DNA of 64,000 nt. It comes from an uncultured Francisella sp. (lineage in GTDB: Bacteria; Pseudomonadota; Gammaproteobacteria; Burkholderiales; Neisseriaceae). Location: NCBI GenBank assembly GCA_943914555.1, contig CALUCM010000001.1, positions 1 through 64,000 of the forward strand, written 5' to 3'. The stretch's first letter is position 1; each line of letters opens with the position of its first letter. Under the pieces are notes generated by a model that searched no databases, was not told the origin of the DNA, and saw nothing but the letters and a program-made list of their open reading frames with translations. The translations under genes and the position numbers were made by a program. Below, in pieces: positions 30,833 through 41,101 of this stretch.

Positions 30833-31486
30833 ATGCGTCATCGTCATTCTAATCGCAAGTTAAATAGAACCAGTAGTCACCGTTTAGCGATGTTTCGTAA
30901 CATGGCTAATTCTTTATTGTTGGAAGAAACAATCGTGACTACCTTACCTAAAGCAAAGGAGCTTCGTCGTGTGGCTGAGCCGTTGATTACTTTGGCAAAA
31001 AAACCTAGCTTAGCTAATCGTCGTTTGGCGTTTAATCGCACGCGTCATCGGGGCGTGGTAGTGAAATTATTTGAGGATTTGGGACCGCGCTTTGCTCCAC
31101 GGCAAGGAGGTTATATTCGTATCCTAAAATATGGCTACCGTCAGGGTGATAATGCACCTTTGGCTTTGGTTCAACTGACTGATTTGGCCACAACTGATCC
31201 ACAAAAGAAATTATCTGCTTCTAAGGTAAGTGATTCTAAAGCAAAAGAGAAAGGGGCTGCGCCTGATAAAAATATGGCAGAGAATCAATCTATAAAGGAA
31301 GGATCTGCTGCAAAGGCAGAGCTACACTTAACATCTGCTGCTAAGGCGGCTAAGAAAACTGCTGGTGCTGCACAGGCTAAACAAGAAAAAAGCGCAGCTT
31401 CCCCTCAAATAGATGATAGACAACCTTCAGTCAAAGCAGAATCTACTGTTGATCAGATTGATGCAGTTCACTCTGAAGAAAAATAA
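30833..31486 (+). CDS. rplQ: 50S ribosomal protein L17 with long C-terminal extension
   Basis: Residues 1-120 are ordinary L17 ([37 protein letters not shown]), a large-subunit protein near the tunnel exit. A ~97-residue Ala/Lys/Ser/Glu-rich low-complexity tail follows in frame (121-217), ending HSEEK. Betaproteobacterial L17 is usually about 130 residues. The tail resembles the L30 N-terminal extension in length and composition. A strong terminator follows, ending the ribosomal super-cluster. Confidence 0.95.
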   Translation: MRHRHSNRKLNRTSSHRLAMFRNMANSLLLEETIVTTLPKAKELRRVAEPLITLAKKPSLANRRLAFNRTRHRGVVVKLFEDLGPRFAPRQGGYIRILKYGYRQGDNAPLALVQLTDLATTDPQKKLSASKVSDSKAKEKGAAPDKNMAENQSIKEGSAAKAELHLTSAAKAAKKTAGAAQAKQEKSAASPQIDDRQPSVKAESTVDQIDAVHSEEK

Positions 31487-31540
31487 CTTGACTAAGCGAG
31501 TTGATTTGTCGCTTTTGGACTTTATGATAGGGAATATAGG

Positions 31541-31567
31541 AAGCCAACTGTGTTAGTTGGCTTTTTT
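31541..31567 (+). terminator. Terminator after rplQ
   Basis: AGCCAACT (31542-31549) pairs with AGTTGGCT (31555-31562) around a five-base loop, followed by a run of T to 31567. It closes the alpha-operon genes before miaB. Confidence 0.92.
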
Positions 31568-31593
31568 ATTGGTTTATTGCCGGATGTAAATTT

Positions 31594-32919
31594 ATGAAAA
31601 AGGTTTATATCAGAACATTTGGTTGCCAAATGAATGAATACGATTCTGATAAGATATTATCGGTATTAGCAGAACAAGCCGATTATCAACAAACACTCAC
31701 ACCTGATAATGCAGATTTAATTATTTTTAATACCTGTAGTGTGAGAGAGAAAGCTCAGGAAAAGGTATTTTCAGATCTTGGACGCATTCGTCCTTTAAAG
31801 GAAAAAAATCCTGATTTGATCATAGGGGTAGGAGGGTGCGTAGCCTCTCAGGAAGGGGAGAATATTGTTAAGCGTGCTCAGTGCGTGGATGTGGTATTTG
31901 GTCCACAAACTTTGCATCGACTTCCTCATTTAATTAAACAGAAACAAAGAACAGGTCAATCTCAAGTTGATATCTCGTTTCCAGAGATAGAAAAGTTTGA
32001 TTACTTGCCCCCAACTGAAACGCGCTCGGGAAGTGCCTTTGTTTCAATTATGGAAGGCTGCTCCAAATATTGTAGTTATTGTGTTGTTCCTTATACCAGG
32101 GGAGAAGAATTCTCCAGACCTTTGGAAGATGTTCTCACGGAAATCATGGAACTGGTTGATCAAGGTGTGAAAGAAATCAATTTATTAGGTCAAAATGTTA
32201 ACGCCTATAAAGGACTTATGGCAGATGGTTCTTTATGTGATTTTGCTTCTTTATTGCGTATTATTCACGAGATCCCTACTTTACAAAGAATTCGTTTTAC
32301 TACAAGTCACCCTAAAGAATTCAGTGAAGCTCTCATTAATTGTTATCGTGATTTGCCCAAACTGGTTTCTCATCTACATCTTCCCATTCAAAGTGGATCT
32401 GACCGGGTATTGATGGCGATGAAAAGAGGGTATACAGCAATAGAATATAAATCGATTGTAAGAAAATTGCGTAAATTTCGTCCTGATTTATGTTTAAGTT
32501 CAGACTTTATTGTTGGTTTCCCTACAGAAACTGAAGAAGAATTTGCCAAAACTGAGCAGTTAGTACGTGAATTGGCTTTTGATTTAAGCTTTGTATTTAT
32601 TTATAGCCCAAGACCAGGAACGCCGGCAGCTGAGCTTGAAGATTCCACTCCATATCAAGTGAAAGTAAATCGTTTAGAACGCCTTAATGAATTGATAGAA
32701 GCGCAAACCAAACGAATCAATCAGAGTATGCTTGATACGGTACAAGCATGTTTGGTAGAGGGAGTATCAAAAAAAAACCCAGAGCAGTTGCAAGGGAGAA
32801 CTGCCAATAATCGAGTAGTCAATTTCTCCGGGGATATTTCCTTGTTAAACCATATGGTTCCGATTAGAATAACGCAAGCACATACTTTCTCATTAAAAGG
32901 AGAGTTGCTAGCAAAGTGA
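31594..32919 (+). CDS. miaB: tRNA-2-methylthio-N6-dimethylallyladenosine synthase MiaB
   Basis: MiaB is a radical-SAM methylthiotransferase that turns i6A37 into ms2i6A37 in tRNAs reading U-starting codons. In 441 residues the N-terminal cluster ligands are Cys11 (FGCQMNEYD), Cys48 (NTCSVRE) and Cys82 (GGCVAS), and the radical-SAM CxxxCxxC is Cys156/160/163 (GCSKYCSYC). A TRAM domain ends the protein. The start has no clear ribosome site. It overlaps tsaE by four bases, in a coupled miaB-tsaE-amiC run. Confidence 0.97.
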   Translation: MKKVYIRTFGCQMNEYDSDKILSVLAEQADYQQTLTPDNADLIIFNTCSVREKAQEKVFSDLGRIRPLKEKNPDLIIGVGGCVASQEGENIVKRAQCVDVVFGPQTLHRLPHLIKQKQRTGQSQVDISFPEIEKFDYLPPTETRSGSAFVSIMEGCSKYCSYCVVPYTRGEEFSRPLEDVLTEIMELVDQGVKEINLLGQNVNAYKGLMADGSLCDFASLLRIIHEIPTLQRIRFTTSHPKEFSEALINCYRDLPKLVSHLHLPIQSGSDRVLMAMKRGYTAIEYKSIVRKLRKFRPDLCLSSDFIVGFPTETEEEFAKTEQLVRELAFDLSFVFIYSPRPGTPAAELEDSTPYQVKVNRLERLNELIEAQTKRINQSMLDTVQACLVEGVSKKNPEQLQGRTANNRVVNFSGDISLLNHMVPIRITQAHTFSLKGELLAK

Positions 32920-33389
32920 TGGTGTTGGGTGAAAAATATTTGTCTACGGAGCAGGATACCATTTTCTTGGCTCTTAGTTTTGCAGAAGCCTTAAATCGAT
33001 TAGACCAGAGTCGTTTATTGATTTTCTTAGAAGGTGAGCTGGGTACGGGTAAAAGTTTTTTCGTACGTGCTTTTCTACGTGCTCTTGGATGCTCAGGAAC
33101 GATAAAAAGCCCGACTTATAGTTACCTTGAAAGTTACGATACTCATAAAGGCACCGTCAATCATTTTGATTTGTATCGGTTTACACAAGATTTACAGTGG
33201 TATGAGTTTGGTTTCGATGAGGTTATCGCTGTACCCGGTATTAATTTAATTGAATGGCCGCAAAGAGTTGCTTTTTTAGAATTAGCTCAAGATTTAAGTC
33301 TCCATTTTCGTTATGAAAATGAGGGGAGAAGTGTGTTGATTGTTAGTCATAGTAAAAAAGGAGAAGAATTAAGGAAGGCACAACAATGA
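32916..33389 (+). CDS. tsaE: tRNA threonylcarbamoyladenosine biosynthesis protein TsaE
   Basis: TsaE is the small ATPase that works with TsaB and TsaD to make t6A37. The 157-residue protein has a Walker [12 protein letters not shown] (39-49), the SPTYSYLE segment and the HFDLYRF motif. Start GTG 32916 overlaps the miaB stop; ATG 32919 is an alternative. The stop overlaps the amiC ATG (ATGA). The pairing of tsaE with an amidase gene is common in proteobacteria. Confidence 0.95.
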   Translation: MMVLGEKYLSTEQDTIFLALSFAEALNRLDQSRLLIFLEGELGTGKSFFVRAFLRALGCSGTIKSPTYSYLESYDTHKGTVNHFDLYRFTQDLQWYEFGFDEVIAVPGINLIEWPQRVAFLELAQDLSLHFRYENEGRSVLIVSHSKKGEELRKAQQ

Positions 33390-34828
33390 AAAAAATAAAG
33401 CGCAGGCAGATCTTACAAGTAGCTGTAGAAGTTTTTCTATTAAGCCTTATTCCTATGCATAAGGCTGGCGCGTCTTTGAAAAAATCTCAAGGAAGAAGAA
33501 AAGATAAGCATTTTGTAGCAGTACGCATTTGGCCATCTTCTACTTATACGCGTGTGACCATTGAATCGCAACAGCCTTTATATTATAAGTATTTTTATCT
33601 AAAGAATCCTAATCGCTTGGTGCTAGATCTACAACATACTAAATTGGATCATGTGATCAAGACCCTCTCAGGTAAAGTATTGCGTGATGATCGATATATT
33701 GTGCAAGCCAGAGTAGGACAATATAGCAATGAAGTAGTGCGCATTGTTTTAGATCTCAAAACTCATATCAAACCGCAATTATTTACTTTATCTCCTGTTG
33801 CAAGGTTTCAAAACCGTTTGGTTGTTGATTTATATCCAGCTTCAGTTAAACAAGAAGAAGACGACCCTTTGCTGGGTTTATTACGTGAATATAATCAAGG
33901 TAAGTTGGCAAGTGATGGTAGCTCATCTGACACAAATTACGATCGCCTGGTGCAGATACCGACAACACGAGACGAGTTGGGGGATAAGTTACAGGAGTTA
34001 GCTATTGCAGGTGTTTCTGGTAATTCATCAGTTATGCAGCAGCCATCATTATTCAGCGAATCGATAGCTGAGGCAGCAGTGCCCAAAGTAATGGAGAAAA
34101 ATGCCAAGCAAAAAAGTTTCCTAAGATCCGCTCAGTTTTATTCCTCAGTCAAGGGGGCAGTTGTGATGTTGGATCCAGGACATGGAGGAGAAGATCCTGG
34201 TGCCATAGGAACACGAGGAACAAAAGAAAAGGATGTAGTGTTAAATATTGCGCGTAAGACACGAGAAATGCTGCGTAAAAAAGGTTTTAAGGTTTATATG
34301 ACTCGTGATGAAGATGTCTTTATTCCCCTACGTGTGCGTGTGGCTAAAGCGCGTCATTTAAAAGCACAGGTTTTTGTGTCCATTCACGCAGATGCTTTTA
34401 TCAAGCCCACAGCAAGAGGGACGGGTGTTTATGCCTTAAGCTCAAAAGGGGCGACCAATGAAGCAGCACGGTACTTGGCTAAAACACAAAATCAAGCAGA
34501 TGACATTGGCGGAGTAAAAAAAGTTGGCGATAAAAATATTGACCATACTTTATTTGATTTAACGCAAACTGCAACGATTAATCATAGTCTTAATCTGGGA
34601 GGTTTGGTGCTGGCCCAGTTGGGAAAAATTAATAAATTACACAATACTACAGTCAATCAAGCCAATTTTGCGGTGTTAAAAGCACCAGATATTCCTTCCA
34701 TCTTGGTTGAATCTGCCTTTATTTCTAATCCATTAGAAGAAGGATTGCTTCAGACAGAAGAATTTAGGACTAAGGTAGCTCATTCTATTACTGAAGGTGT
34801 CAATATATTTGTCACTCATTTAACTTAG
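33386..34828 (+). CDS. amiC: N-acetylmuramoyl-L-alanine amidase AmiC-like
   Basis: This is a periplasmic zinc amidase that splits septal peptidoglycan during cell separation. The 480-residue protein has an N-terminal export signal with paired Arg (KRRQILQ) before a hydrophobic stretch, resembling the Tat signals of E. coli AmiA/AmiC. An AMIN domain lies at about 45-150, a linker at about 150-255, and an Amidase_3 domain at about 258-478. Zinc ligands are visible: DPGHGGEDPGA (His near 265), SIHADAF (His near 333) and the catalytic Glu in VESAFISNP (near 441). Translation is coupled to tsaE. Confidence 0.93.
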   Translation: MKKIKRRQILQVAVEVFLLSLIPMHKAGASLKKSQGRRKDKHFVAVRIWPSSTYTRVTIESQQPLYYKYFYLKNPNRLVLDLQHTKLDHVIKTLSGKVLRDDRYIVQARVGQYSNEVVRIVLDLKTHIKPQLFTLSPVARFQNRLVVDLYPASVKQEEDDPLLGLLREYNQGKLASDGSSSDTNYDRLVQIPTTRDELGDKLQELAIAGVSGNSSVMQQPSLFSESIAEAAVPKVMEKNAKQKSFLRSAQFYSSVKGAVVMLDPGHGGEDPGAIGTRGTKEKDVVLNIARKTREMLRKKGFKVYMTRDEDVFIPLRVRVAKARHLKAQVFVSIHADAFIKPTARGTGVYALSSKGATNEAARYLAKTQNQADDIGGVKKVGDKNIDHTLFDLTQTATINHSLNLGGLVLAQLGKINKLHNTTVNQANFAVLKAPDIPSILVESAFISNPLEEGLLQTEEFRTKVAHSITEGVNIFVTHLT

Positions 34829-34840
34829 TGATCAGCAAAA

Positions 34841-35518
34841 ATGTTGCAAGCGGTTTTATTTGATTTAGATGGCACGTTGGTAGATAGTGCTCCAGGACTG
34901 GGCCTGGCTTTGAACCTTGTATTACAAGAAGAAGGTCGGCCGACTGTGCCATTAAAACAACTTTATTCTTATATCAGTGATGGTGCTAAGGGTTTACTGG
35001 AGTTTGGACTTAGACAAAAGACAGAATCCACAGCTGATTTTGAACGCATGCGTCAGAGATTTTTGATACATTATGAACAGGTGATTACTTATCAATGTGC
35101 TTTATTTCCAGGGATAGAGCAATTGTTAGAGAATATCATTAAGCATCACCTGTCATGGGGGATTGTCACCAATAAATATGAGAAATATACAAATCTTATG
35201 TTATCAGCTTTGCAGTTTCCTTCTACCCCACAAGTGGTAGTATGTGGTGACACTACTGCCCAATCTAAGCCTAGTGCTATGCCTTTATTGCATGCTGCCC
35301 AACAATTAAAAATTCCAGCTAAATCTATTTTGTATGTAGGGGATGCCCAAAAAGATATATTAGCTGGTCACAGAGCTGGCATGCGTACTGCTGCGGTGAG
35401 TTGGGGTTACTTGGATCAAGCTGTAAATTACTGTTCTTTGTGGCATGCTGATTATGCTGCTACAAATACCCAGGAATTATGGGTACAGATTAAACATCTA
35501 TTGGCAAAGAAGAACTAA
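34841..35518 (+). CDS. gph: HAD-family phosphatase, phosphoglycolate phosphatase-like
   Basis: The 225-residue protein has all HAD motifs: nucleophile FDLDGTLVDS (Asp8, Asp10), Thr in VTNKYEKY, Lys-Pro in SKPSAMP, and GDAQKDILAG near 167. The closest known roles are phosphoglycolate phosphatase (Gph) or MurNAc-6-phosphate phosphatase (MupP), which are hard to separate by motif. The latter would fit the upstream amidase, but this is inference. It starts 12 bases after amiC and its 3' end overlaps lgt on the opposite strand by 29 bases. Confidence 0.8.
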   Translation: MLQAVLFDLDGTLVDSAPGLGLALNLVLQEEGRPTVPLKQLYSYISDGAKGLLEFGLRQKTESTADFERMRQRFLIHYEQVITYQCALFPGIEQLLENIIKHHLSWGIVTNKYEKYTNLMLSALQFPSTPQVVVCGDTTAQSKPSAMPLLHAAQQLKIPAKSILYVGDAQKDILAGHRAGMRTAAVSWGYLDQAVNYCSLWHADYAATNTQELWVQIKHLLAKKN

Positions 35519-36368
35519 ATAATTTACTTTTAGCGCAGAAATACAAGATTACCCCAGTAATGATCATGGGTAAGCATAGCCATTGTCCCATGGATAGACC
35601 AAAAGCAAGTAAACCTAATTGTTGGTCAGGTTCGCGGCTGAATTCAACTATAAAGCGAAAACAACCATAAAGCAGTAAAAATAAACCAGTTGTTTGTCCC
35701 ATTTCTCGTTTTTTACGGGTAAACAAATAAAGCAATATAAAAAGAAGTACCCCTTCTAAGCAAGCTTCATAAAGCTGAGAAGCATGGCGAGGCAGTACAT
35801 GATATTTGATAAAGGCTGTTTGCAAAGATGGTGATAATTGCGGTGCTAATTGTTTATCAAGGTCATATGCCTGTGGAAAACCCATTGCCCAAAAATGTGT
35901 AGGGCTAGTAACTCGACCCCATAATTCGCCATTAATAAAGTTACCTATTCTTCCTAACCCCAAGCCAACTGGAACAAGTGGAGCGATAAAATCAGTGATT
36001 GATAGAAATCGGTAACGATAGCGATAGCAAAAAAGCATAATGCCAAGCAAAACACCAAGCAATCCCCCGTGAAAGGACATGCCACCTTGCCATACTTTGA
36101 TAATCTCGCTAGGATGGGAGAAATAGTATGCTGACTGATAAAATAGAACATAACCCAAGCGTCCACCAAGTAGCACGCCTAAGACGCCATAAACGAATAA
36201 ATTGTCTAAATCCTCTAACTGTCTTAAAGGGGCAGCTTTTTGTTTGATTTTCTGTTTACTGACCGTCAGAAAGAAAATAAAACCTAGCACATACATTAGG
36301 GCATACCAGTGGATAGCAATGGGACCAATAGTGATAGCAACAGGATTAAATTGCGGGTGAATAAGCAT
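35490..36368 (-). CDS. lgt: Prolipoprotein diacylglyceryl transferase
   Basis: Lgt adds diacylglycerol to the lipobox Cys of prolipoproteins in the inner membrane, the first step for lipoproteins such as BamD and those at 49372 and 50193. The 292-residue protein has seven predicted membrane segments and the signature GLGRIGNFINGELWGR, plus the catalytic-region HWYALMYVLGF near the N-terminus. It is convergent with, and overlaps, the phosphatase gene; its promoter region is shared with divergent ilvD. Confidence 0.96.
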   Translation of the reverse strand: MLIHPQFNPVAITIGPIAIHWYALMYVLGFIFFLTVSKQKIKQKAAPLRQLEDLDNLFVYGVLGVLLGGRLGYVLFYQSAYYFSHPSEIIKVWQGGMSFHGGLLGVLLGIMLFCYRYRYRFLSITDFIAPLVPVGLGLGRIGNFINGELWGRVTSPTHFWAMGFPQAYDLDKQLAPQLSPSLQTAFIKYHVLPRHASQLYEACLEGVLLFILLYLFTRKKREMGQTTGLFLLLYGCFRFIVEFSREPDQQLGLLAFGLSMGQWLCLPMIITGVILYFCAKSKLFSSSLPIDV

Positions 36369-36397
36369 GATGCTGCCTGTAAAAAAGGAAGTGTTGT

Positions 36398-36426
36398 ATT
36401 ATAGCGCAATTGTGCCGCTGATGAAT
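36398..36426 (-). promoter_or_regulatory. Candidate promoter for lgt
   Basis: On the minus strand a consensus -10 TATAAT (36403-36398) lies 30 bases before the lgt start, in the 72-base gap to divergent ilvD. The -35 (about 36420-36426) is weak. Confidence 0.4.
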
Positions 36427-36440
36427 TATAAGGAAGGACA

Positions 36441-38330
36441 ATGCCACATTATCGATCAAAAAAATCAATTGATAGTCGAAACGCTGCTGGAGCAAGAGCT
36501 TTATGGCGGGCTACTGGGGTAAAGGAAGAAGATTTTGGCAAACCAATTATTGCTGTTGCTAATTCTTTTACGCAGTTTGTGCCAGGGCATGTGCATTTAC
36601 ATCATGTTGGGCAAATGGTGGTTGAAGAAATTGAGAAGGCAGGTGCGATTGCTAAAGAATTTAATACTATTGCCATAGACGATGGGATTGCCATGGGTAA
36701 TGATGGGATGCTCTATAGCCTTCCTAGCCGAGAACTGATTGCTGATTCAGTAGAATATATGGTAAATGCGCATTATGTGGATGCACTCATCTGTATTTCT
36801 AATTGTGACAAAATTACGCCTGGAATGCTTTTGGCTGCCCTACGTTTAAATATTCCAACAATCTTTGTTTCTGGCGGGCCAATGGAAGCAGGGCGCTTAT
36901 ATGACGGAAATGGCAAAGTGATAAAAAAATTGGATTTGATCGATGCTATGGTTGATGCGGCTAATGAGCAAGTCAGTGATCAAGAGGTGTTAAAGATTGA
37001 AAGGCAGGCCTGTCCAACCTGCGGTGCCTGTTCTGGCATGTTTACCGCAAATTCTATGAATTGTCTTACAGAAGCTTTGGGCCTTGCTTTACCAGGTAAC
37101 GGGTCTTTATTAGCCACTCATGTGCAAAGAAAAGAGCTTTTTTTAGAGGCTGCGCGGCGCATTGTCGACTTAACGCAACGTTATTATGATTATAATGACG
37201 ATAGCGTCTTACCATGTAGCATTGTTAATAAGGCATCTCTTGAAAATGCGATGAGCTTAGATATTGCTATGGGTGGCTCTACTAATACAGTACTTCATTT
37301 ATTGGCTGCTGCCAATCAGGCAAATATTGACTTTAAGATGGCAGACATAGATCGTTTAAGCAGGCAGGTTCCCTGTTTATGTAAAGTAGCACCAAACTCT
37401 GCCCGTTATCATATGGAAGATGTGCATCGTGCTGGAGGTGTGATGCGTATTTTGGGAGAATTGGCGCGAGCGGATTTATTACATTTGGATTGTTATACTG
37501 TACAAGGGATGACTTTACGTCAAGTTTTACGCCAATGGGATATTCAGAGTAAAGAGACATGCAAAGTGGGCAAACAGCGTTATCTTGCTGCTCCAGGAGG
37601 ATTTAGAAATAAAGAGGCATTTAGCCAGGCTAATTATTTTTCTGAACTTGATCAAGATGATAAGTATGGATGCATTCGTTCTATCCACCACGCTTATTCG
37701 CAAGATGGAGGGCTTGCCATATTGTTTGGCAATATAGCACCTCGAGGTTGTGTGGTTAAAACGGCAGGGGTAGCTGAGCGGCTATGGGTTTTCCAAGGGC
37801 CAGCGGTTGTATTTGAGAGTCAAGATGAAGCTGTGCAGGCAATTTTAAATGATCAAGTAGCAGCAGGACAAGCAGTGGTAATTCGCTATGAAGGACCCAA
37901 AGGAGGCCCAGGAATGCAAGAAATGCTTTATCCCACTTCATATTTAAAATCAAAAGGTTTAGGTGAGTCTTGTGCCTTGATCACTGATGGACGTTTTTCT
38001 GGAGGTACTTCTGGTTTATCAATTGGCCATGTGTCACCAGAAGCAGCAGAAGAGGGAGCCATTGCTTTGATTCAGTCTGGTGATATGATTCGCATTGATA
38101 TTCCTAATCGTTGCATTGAATTATTGGTGCCAGAACAAGAGTTGCAAGAGCGTAGAGTAAAAATGCATCAACGTGCTCAATTTGCTTGGTGTCCACAAAC
38201 CAGAAAAAGAACGGTGTCAGCTGCATTACAGGCCTATGCCTTGTTAGCAAGTAGTGCTGATAAAGGTGCTATTCGTGATCTGTCACAGTGGCAACAGAGA
38301 AAAGAAAGTGCAAATGCATCATCAAGTTAA
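36441..38330 (+). CDS. ilvD: Dihydroxy-acid dehydratase
   Basis: IlvD dehydrates 2,3-dihydroxy acids in valine, isoleucine and pantothenate synthesis. The 629-residue protein matches the E. coli type ([40 protein letters not shown]), with Fe-S ligand Cys near 122 and 191-195, and the C-terminal [16 protein letters not shown]. It stands alone, with no other ilv or leu gene in the window. A GGAAGGAC site precedes ATG 36441. Confidence 0.97.
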   Translation: MPHYRSKKSIDSRNAAGARALWRATGVKEEDFGKPIIAVANSFTQFVPGHVHLHHVGQMVVEEIEKAGAIAKEFNTIAIDDGIAMGNDGMLYSLPSRELIADSVEYMVNAHYVDALICISNCDKITPGMLLAALRLNIPTIFVSGGPMEAGRLYDGNGKVIKKLDLIDAMVDAANEQVSDQEVLKIERQACPTCGACSGMFTANSMNCLTEALGLALPGNGSLLATHVQRKELFLEAARRIVDLTQRYYDYNDDSVLPCSIVNKASLENAMSLDIAMGGSTNTVLHLLAAANQANIDFKMADIDRLSRQVPCLCKVAPNSARYHMEDVHRAGGVMRILGELARADLLHLDCYTVQGMTLRQVLRQWDIQSKETCKVGKQRYLAAPGGFRNKEAFSQANYFSELDQDDKYGCIRSIHHAYSQDGGLAILFGNIAPRGCVVKTAGVAERLWVFQGPAVVFESQDEAVQAILNDQVAAGQAVVIRYEGPKGGPGMQEMLYPTSYLKSKGLGESCALITDGRFSGGTSGLSIGHVSPEAAEEGAIALIQSGDMIRIDIPNRCIELLVPEQELQERRVKMHQRAQFAWCPQTRKRTVSAALQAYALLASSADKGAIRDLSQWQQRKESANASSS

Positions 38331-38355
38331 GTGGTAGAGTTTTTTAAACAATCAC

Positions 38356-38850
38356 TTATCGATGATGATAAGTAGATAAATCCTTTTTCATTAACAAGCA
38401 ATCAATGCCAATTTTATCGTTGAGCATAACACGATACGGTTGTAGGACTTTGTAGCCAGATAATTTATAAAAATAAATTGAGTTAAGAGAGGCATAAAGT
38501 TGACTCGAAGATAGCTGGGCTGCTACACATAGATGTTCTGCTTTTTGAATTAAAGCGGTACCAAGCCCTCTATTATGTACGAAGGGATGCACATATAAAG
38601 CATCAATTTCCCCTTTAGCGAGATCTAATTGAAAAAAGCCTTGTACCTGCTGCTTGTATTCTACTAACCAAACTTCCTTTGTATCTAAACTGTCTAAATA
38701 ACTATGTGGAGAAAGGATGCTTGACCAGGCGTGTAAAATACGCTCGCTATAACAATTTTTACAGGCATACTGCACTGCATAAAAGTGGGCTTGGTAAATT
38801 GCCTCACAATCATAAGAGGTTGCTTTGCGGATGACAGTAATTAAGCTCAT
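38356..38850 (-). CDS. GNAT-family N-acetyltransferase
   Basis: The 164-residue protein has the GNAT fold: N-terminal IRKATSYDCEAIYQAH and the acetyl-CoA pyrophosphate loop VHPFVHNRGLGTALI (about 91-105). The substrate cannot be told. It is convergent with ilvD and starts 9 bases after the end of the secreted-protein gene at 38859, so the two are probably one transcript. A small hairpin (38354-38373) overlaps its stop codon. Confidence 0.85.
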   Translation of the reverse strand: MSLITVIRKATSYDCEAIYQAHFYAVQYACKNCYSERILHAWSSILSPHSYLDSLDTKEVWLVEYKQQVQGFFQLDLAKGEIDALYVHPFVHNRGLGTALIQKAEHLCVAAQLSSSQLYASLNSIYFYKLSGYKVLQPYRVMLNDKIGIDCLLMKKDLSTYHHR

Positions 38851-38858
38851 GAGGTAAT

Positions 38859-39329
38859 TTAGCGTAGACGCGCTAACTCTTGAGAGATGACTTGAATATT
38901 GTCTTGGTGTTCAGACACTTCTGCTTGTAGTTGTTGGGCTCGTAGTATGTTTTTGGTGGCCTGTGCAAGGAAGATTTGATTTTGTGAGTATGCTAAGGCG
39001 GCCATCTCATTATGTAACTCTTCATTTAGAATTTGTTTGCGAGTTTGATCACGTGCTTTTTGCGTTTGTTGAGAAACTCTGCTATCAGGATGATGAGTCA
39101 TTTGGGCTGCGTTTGCAATAGTACGATGACTGTTGCTTTTTTTAGCAGTAGCTGCCAGCATAGGTGTGAAAGAGGTATAAGTGTTTAATTTTTCAAAAAC
39201 AGCTAATTGACATTGATGGTTAATGTTATGGTCTGCATAAGTATTACCGCTACACAGATAAATCTTTGCTGTGTTAGCGCTAGATGCCGCAAGTAGCGAG
39301 GTTACGATTAACACGTGGTTAAGTTTCAT
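38859..39329 (-). CDS. Small secreted protein with C-terminal coiled coil, unknown
   Basis: I do not recognise the family. With ATG 39329, which follows an AAGGTG ribosome site (a GTG at 39341 lacks one), the product is 156 residues. A signal peptide (about 1-18, hydrophobic LIVTSLLAASSA) is followed by a short segment with two Cys (26 and 40: KIYLCSGN, NHQCQL), possibly disulfide-bonded. A basic, polar middle leads to a Gln/Glu-rich helical C-terminus (about 95-156) likely to form a coiled coil. The short N-terminal Cys pair resembles the start of small periplasmic proteins common in betaproteobacteria. Confidence 0.65.
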   Translation of the reverse strand: MKLNHVLIVTSLLAASSANTAKIYLCSGNTYADHNINHQCQLAVFEKLNTYTSFTPMLAATAKKSNSHRTIANAAQMTHHPDSRVSQQTQKARDQTRKQILNEELHNEMAALAYSQNQIFLAQATKNILRAQQLQAEVSEHQDNIQVISQELARLR

Positions 39330-39385
39330 GGTCACCTTCACCGTTTTATGCTTTTTTAGCTGTGTAATGCCAACAATATTAAGCT

Positions 39386-40963
39386 TTACATTCCCCGAGA
39401 TTTTAAAGGATATATTTGCACTCGGTCAATTTTTTGTCCTGTTTTAGCAATCACTTTGAAGCAATAATGATGATAGTTGATAACATCCCCTACATTAGGA
39501 ATACGCTGTAGTTCTTCCATTATCAAGCCTGCCACTGAATGAAATTCAGCACCTTCCGGAAGAGGTGGCAGATCACTTAGTGTTTGGGTGAGCATATCGT
39601 AATCCAATGTTCCATCGACAGTCACACTGTGATCATCATTTTCTTGAATACTGGGAGCTTGCATTTTCTCATAATCCTCAGGAAACTCTCCGGCAATGGC
39701 TTCCATGATATCTTTGATACTAAGTAAGCCCAAGACAGCACCAAATTCATCCACTACAAGTGCAATATCCGCTGGCGAATGGCGAAATAATTCTAAGGCA
39801 TCTAGCACAGTAGCTGTGTCTGGAATGAATAATAGCTCTTTGATTAATTTATTGATGTCGTAGCGTTTTTCCGTTAAAACTTCGGTAAGTATGTCTTTTT
39901 TACTGATATATCCTAAGGGCTCTTCAATACCCGCTTTGCCTACCACAATAAGCCTTGTGTAAGGAGAGTTTTTTAATTCTTCTTGTTGTTCTTCTTTGCT
40001 TTTGGAAAGATTTAGTTTACTGATTTCGCGTCGTGGCGTGATAATGTTTTCAATTGGTTTTTCAGCTAGAGTTAAAACGCTTCTGATCATATTTTTTTCA
40101 TTATCTTCAAAAATAGCTTGATCTTCGACAATTTCGCCATTTTGATTTGCGTGTGCTAATGCCATTTCGCGAATACCCATCAAGCCAAGCATTGAATCAA
40201 TAGTCCTTAAACGCCAGCTGCCAGCAATATAAGCCACTCGTTTATGATTACGGCTAGAAAATTGATTGAGTATCTCAATAGCAATAGCAAATAAAATAGA
40301 GCTATAAATATATCCTTTTGGCACATGGTGATGAAAGCCCTCTAAAATCAAGGTGAGACCAATCATCAGTAGGAAGCACAGGCATAAAATTACCACACTA
40401 GGGTGATTATTGATGAACTGAGTTAAATATTTACTACCAACGATCATTGCAATCATCGCTACTACTACTGCGCCCATGGCAATGATAATATGATCCACCA
40501 TACCCACTGCCGTCATCACTGAATCAAGTGAAAAAACAATGTCGATGAGTAAAATTTGCAAAGCAACCACCCAAGCTGGACTGTATTTTATTTTGGTTTG
40601 ATAATGGTCAAAATGCAGAGCTTGGGCATCCATCTTTTCATGAAGTTCTGAGGTGGCTTTATAGATCAAAAATATCCCACCACTGAGCATAAGAATATCT
40701 TTGCCAGAAATATCGAAAGTAAAAATATTCACAATAGGGTGGGTGAGCGATACGATATAAGAGGCAACAGCCAACATAAGAATGCGCACGCCAATGGCAA
40801 GTGACAGACCTGTTATTCTGGCCCAATCGCGCTTTTGCGGTGCAGCTTTGTTGGCGATAATTGCTACAAATACCAAGTTGTCAATACTAAGAACAATTTC
40901 TAAAACAAGAAGGGTAAAAAAACCAATAACCGTGTTGGGACTAAGTAACCAACTAAGTGACAT
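39386..40963 (-). CDS. TerC-family membrane protein with CBS and CorC domains
   Basis: The 525-residue protein resembles E. coli YoaE/YegH. It has an N-terminal TerC-type membrane domain with about seven helices (1-215; acidic EIVLSIDNLVF and IDIVFSLDSVMTAVGM motifs), a CBS pair (about 300-425; TPRREI, VVDEFGAVLGLLSIKDIM) and a C-terminal CorC/HlyC domain (about 440-520). TerC proteins are linked to metal export, especially manganese, to exoenzyme loading; substrate here is unknown. No manganese-riboswitch-like leader was recognised upstream. Confidence 0.85.
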   Translation of the reverse strand: MSLSWLLSPNTVIGFFTLLVLEIVLSIDNLVFVAIIANKAAPQKRDWARITGLSLAIGVRILMLAVASYIVSLTHPIVNIFTFDISGKDILMLSGGIFLIYKATSELHEKMDAQALHFDHYQTKIKYSPAWVVALQILLIDIVFSLDSVMTAVGMVDHIIIAMGAVVVAMIAMIVGSKYLTQFINNHPSVVILCLCFLLMIGLTLILEGFHHHVPKGYIYSSILFAIAIEILNQFSSRNHKRVAYIAGSWRLRTIDSMLGLMGIREMALAHANQNGEIVEDQAIFEDNEKNMIRSVLTLAEKPIENIITPRREISKLNLSKSKEEQQEELKNSPYTRLIVVGKAGIEEPLGYISKKDILTEVLTEKRYDINKLIKELLFIPDTATVLDALELFRHSPADIALVVDEFGAVLGLLSIKDIMEAIAGEFPEDYEKMQAPSIQENDDHSVTVDGTLDYDMLTQTLSDLPPLPEGAEFHSVAGLIMEELQRIPNVGDVINYHHYCFKVIAKTGQKIDRVQIYPLKSRGM

Positions 40964-41101
40964 AAGTACGCGTGTATAATCTTATAAGGTGCTCCATCAT
41001 ACCATATTCAATGAGATAATTGCAGATAGATTTGTTTGTTAAATAGAAGGCTGTTTTAATTAAAAGCAGCAGATTTATGCAAGCCAGGTGAGTAAATTTT
41101 C

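Noticed and set aside
38354..38373. Hairpin ACTTATC/GATAAGT between ilvD and the GNAT gene as a terminator
   Set aside because: No T-run directly follows on either strand, and it overlaps the GNAT stop codon.
40964..41101. Manganese (yybP-ykoY) riboswitch before the TerC-like gene
   Set aside because: The gap is short and lacks the conserved riboswitch elements; only a plain -10 TATGAT (41001-40996, minus) with a weak -35 is seen.
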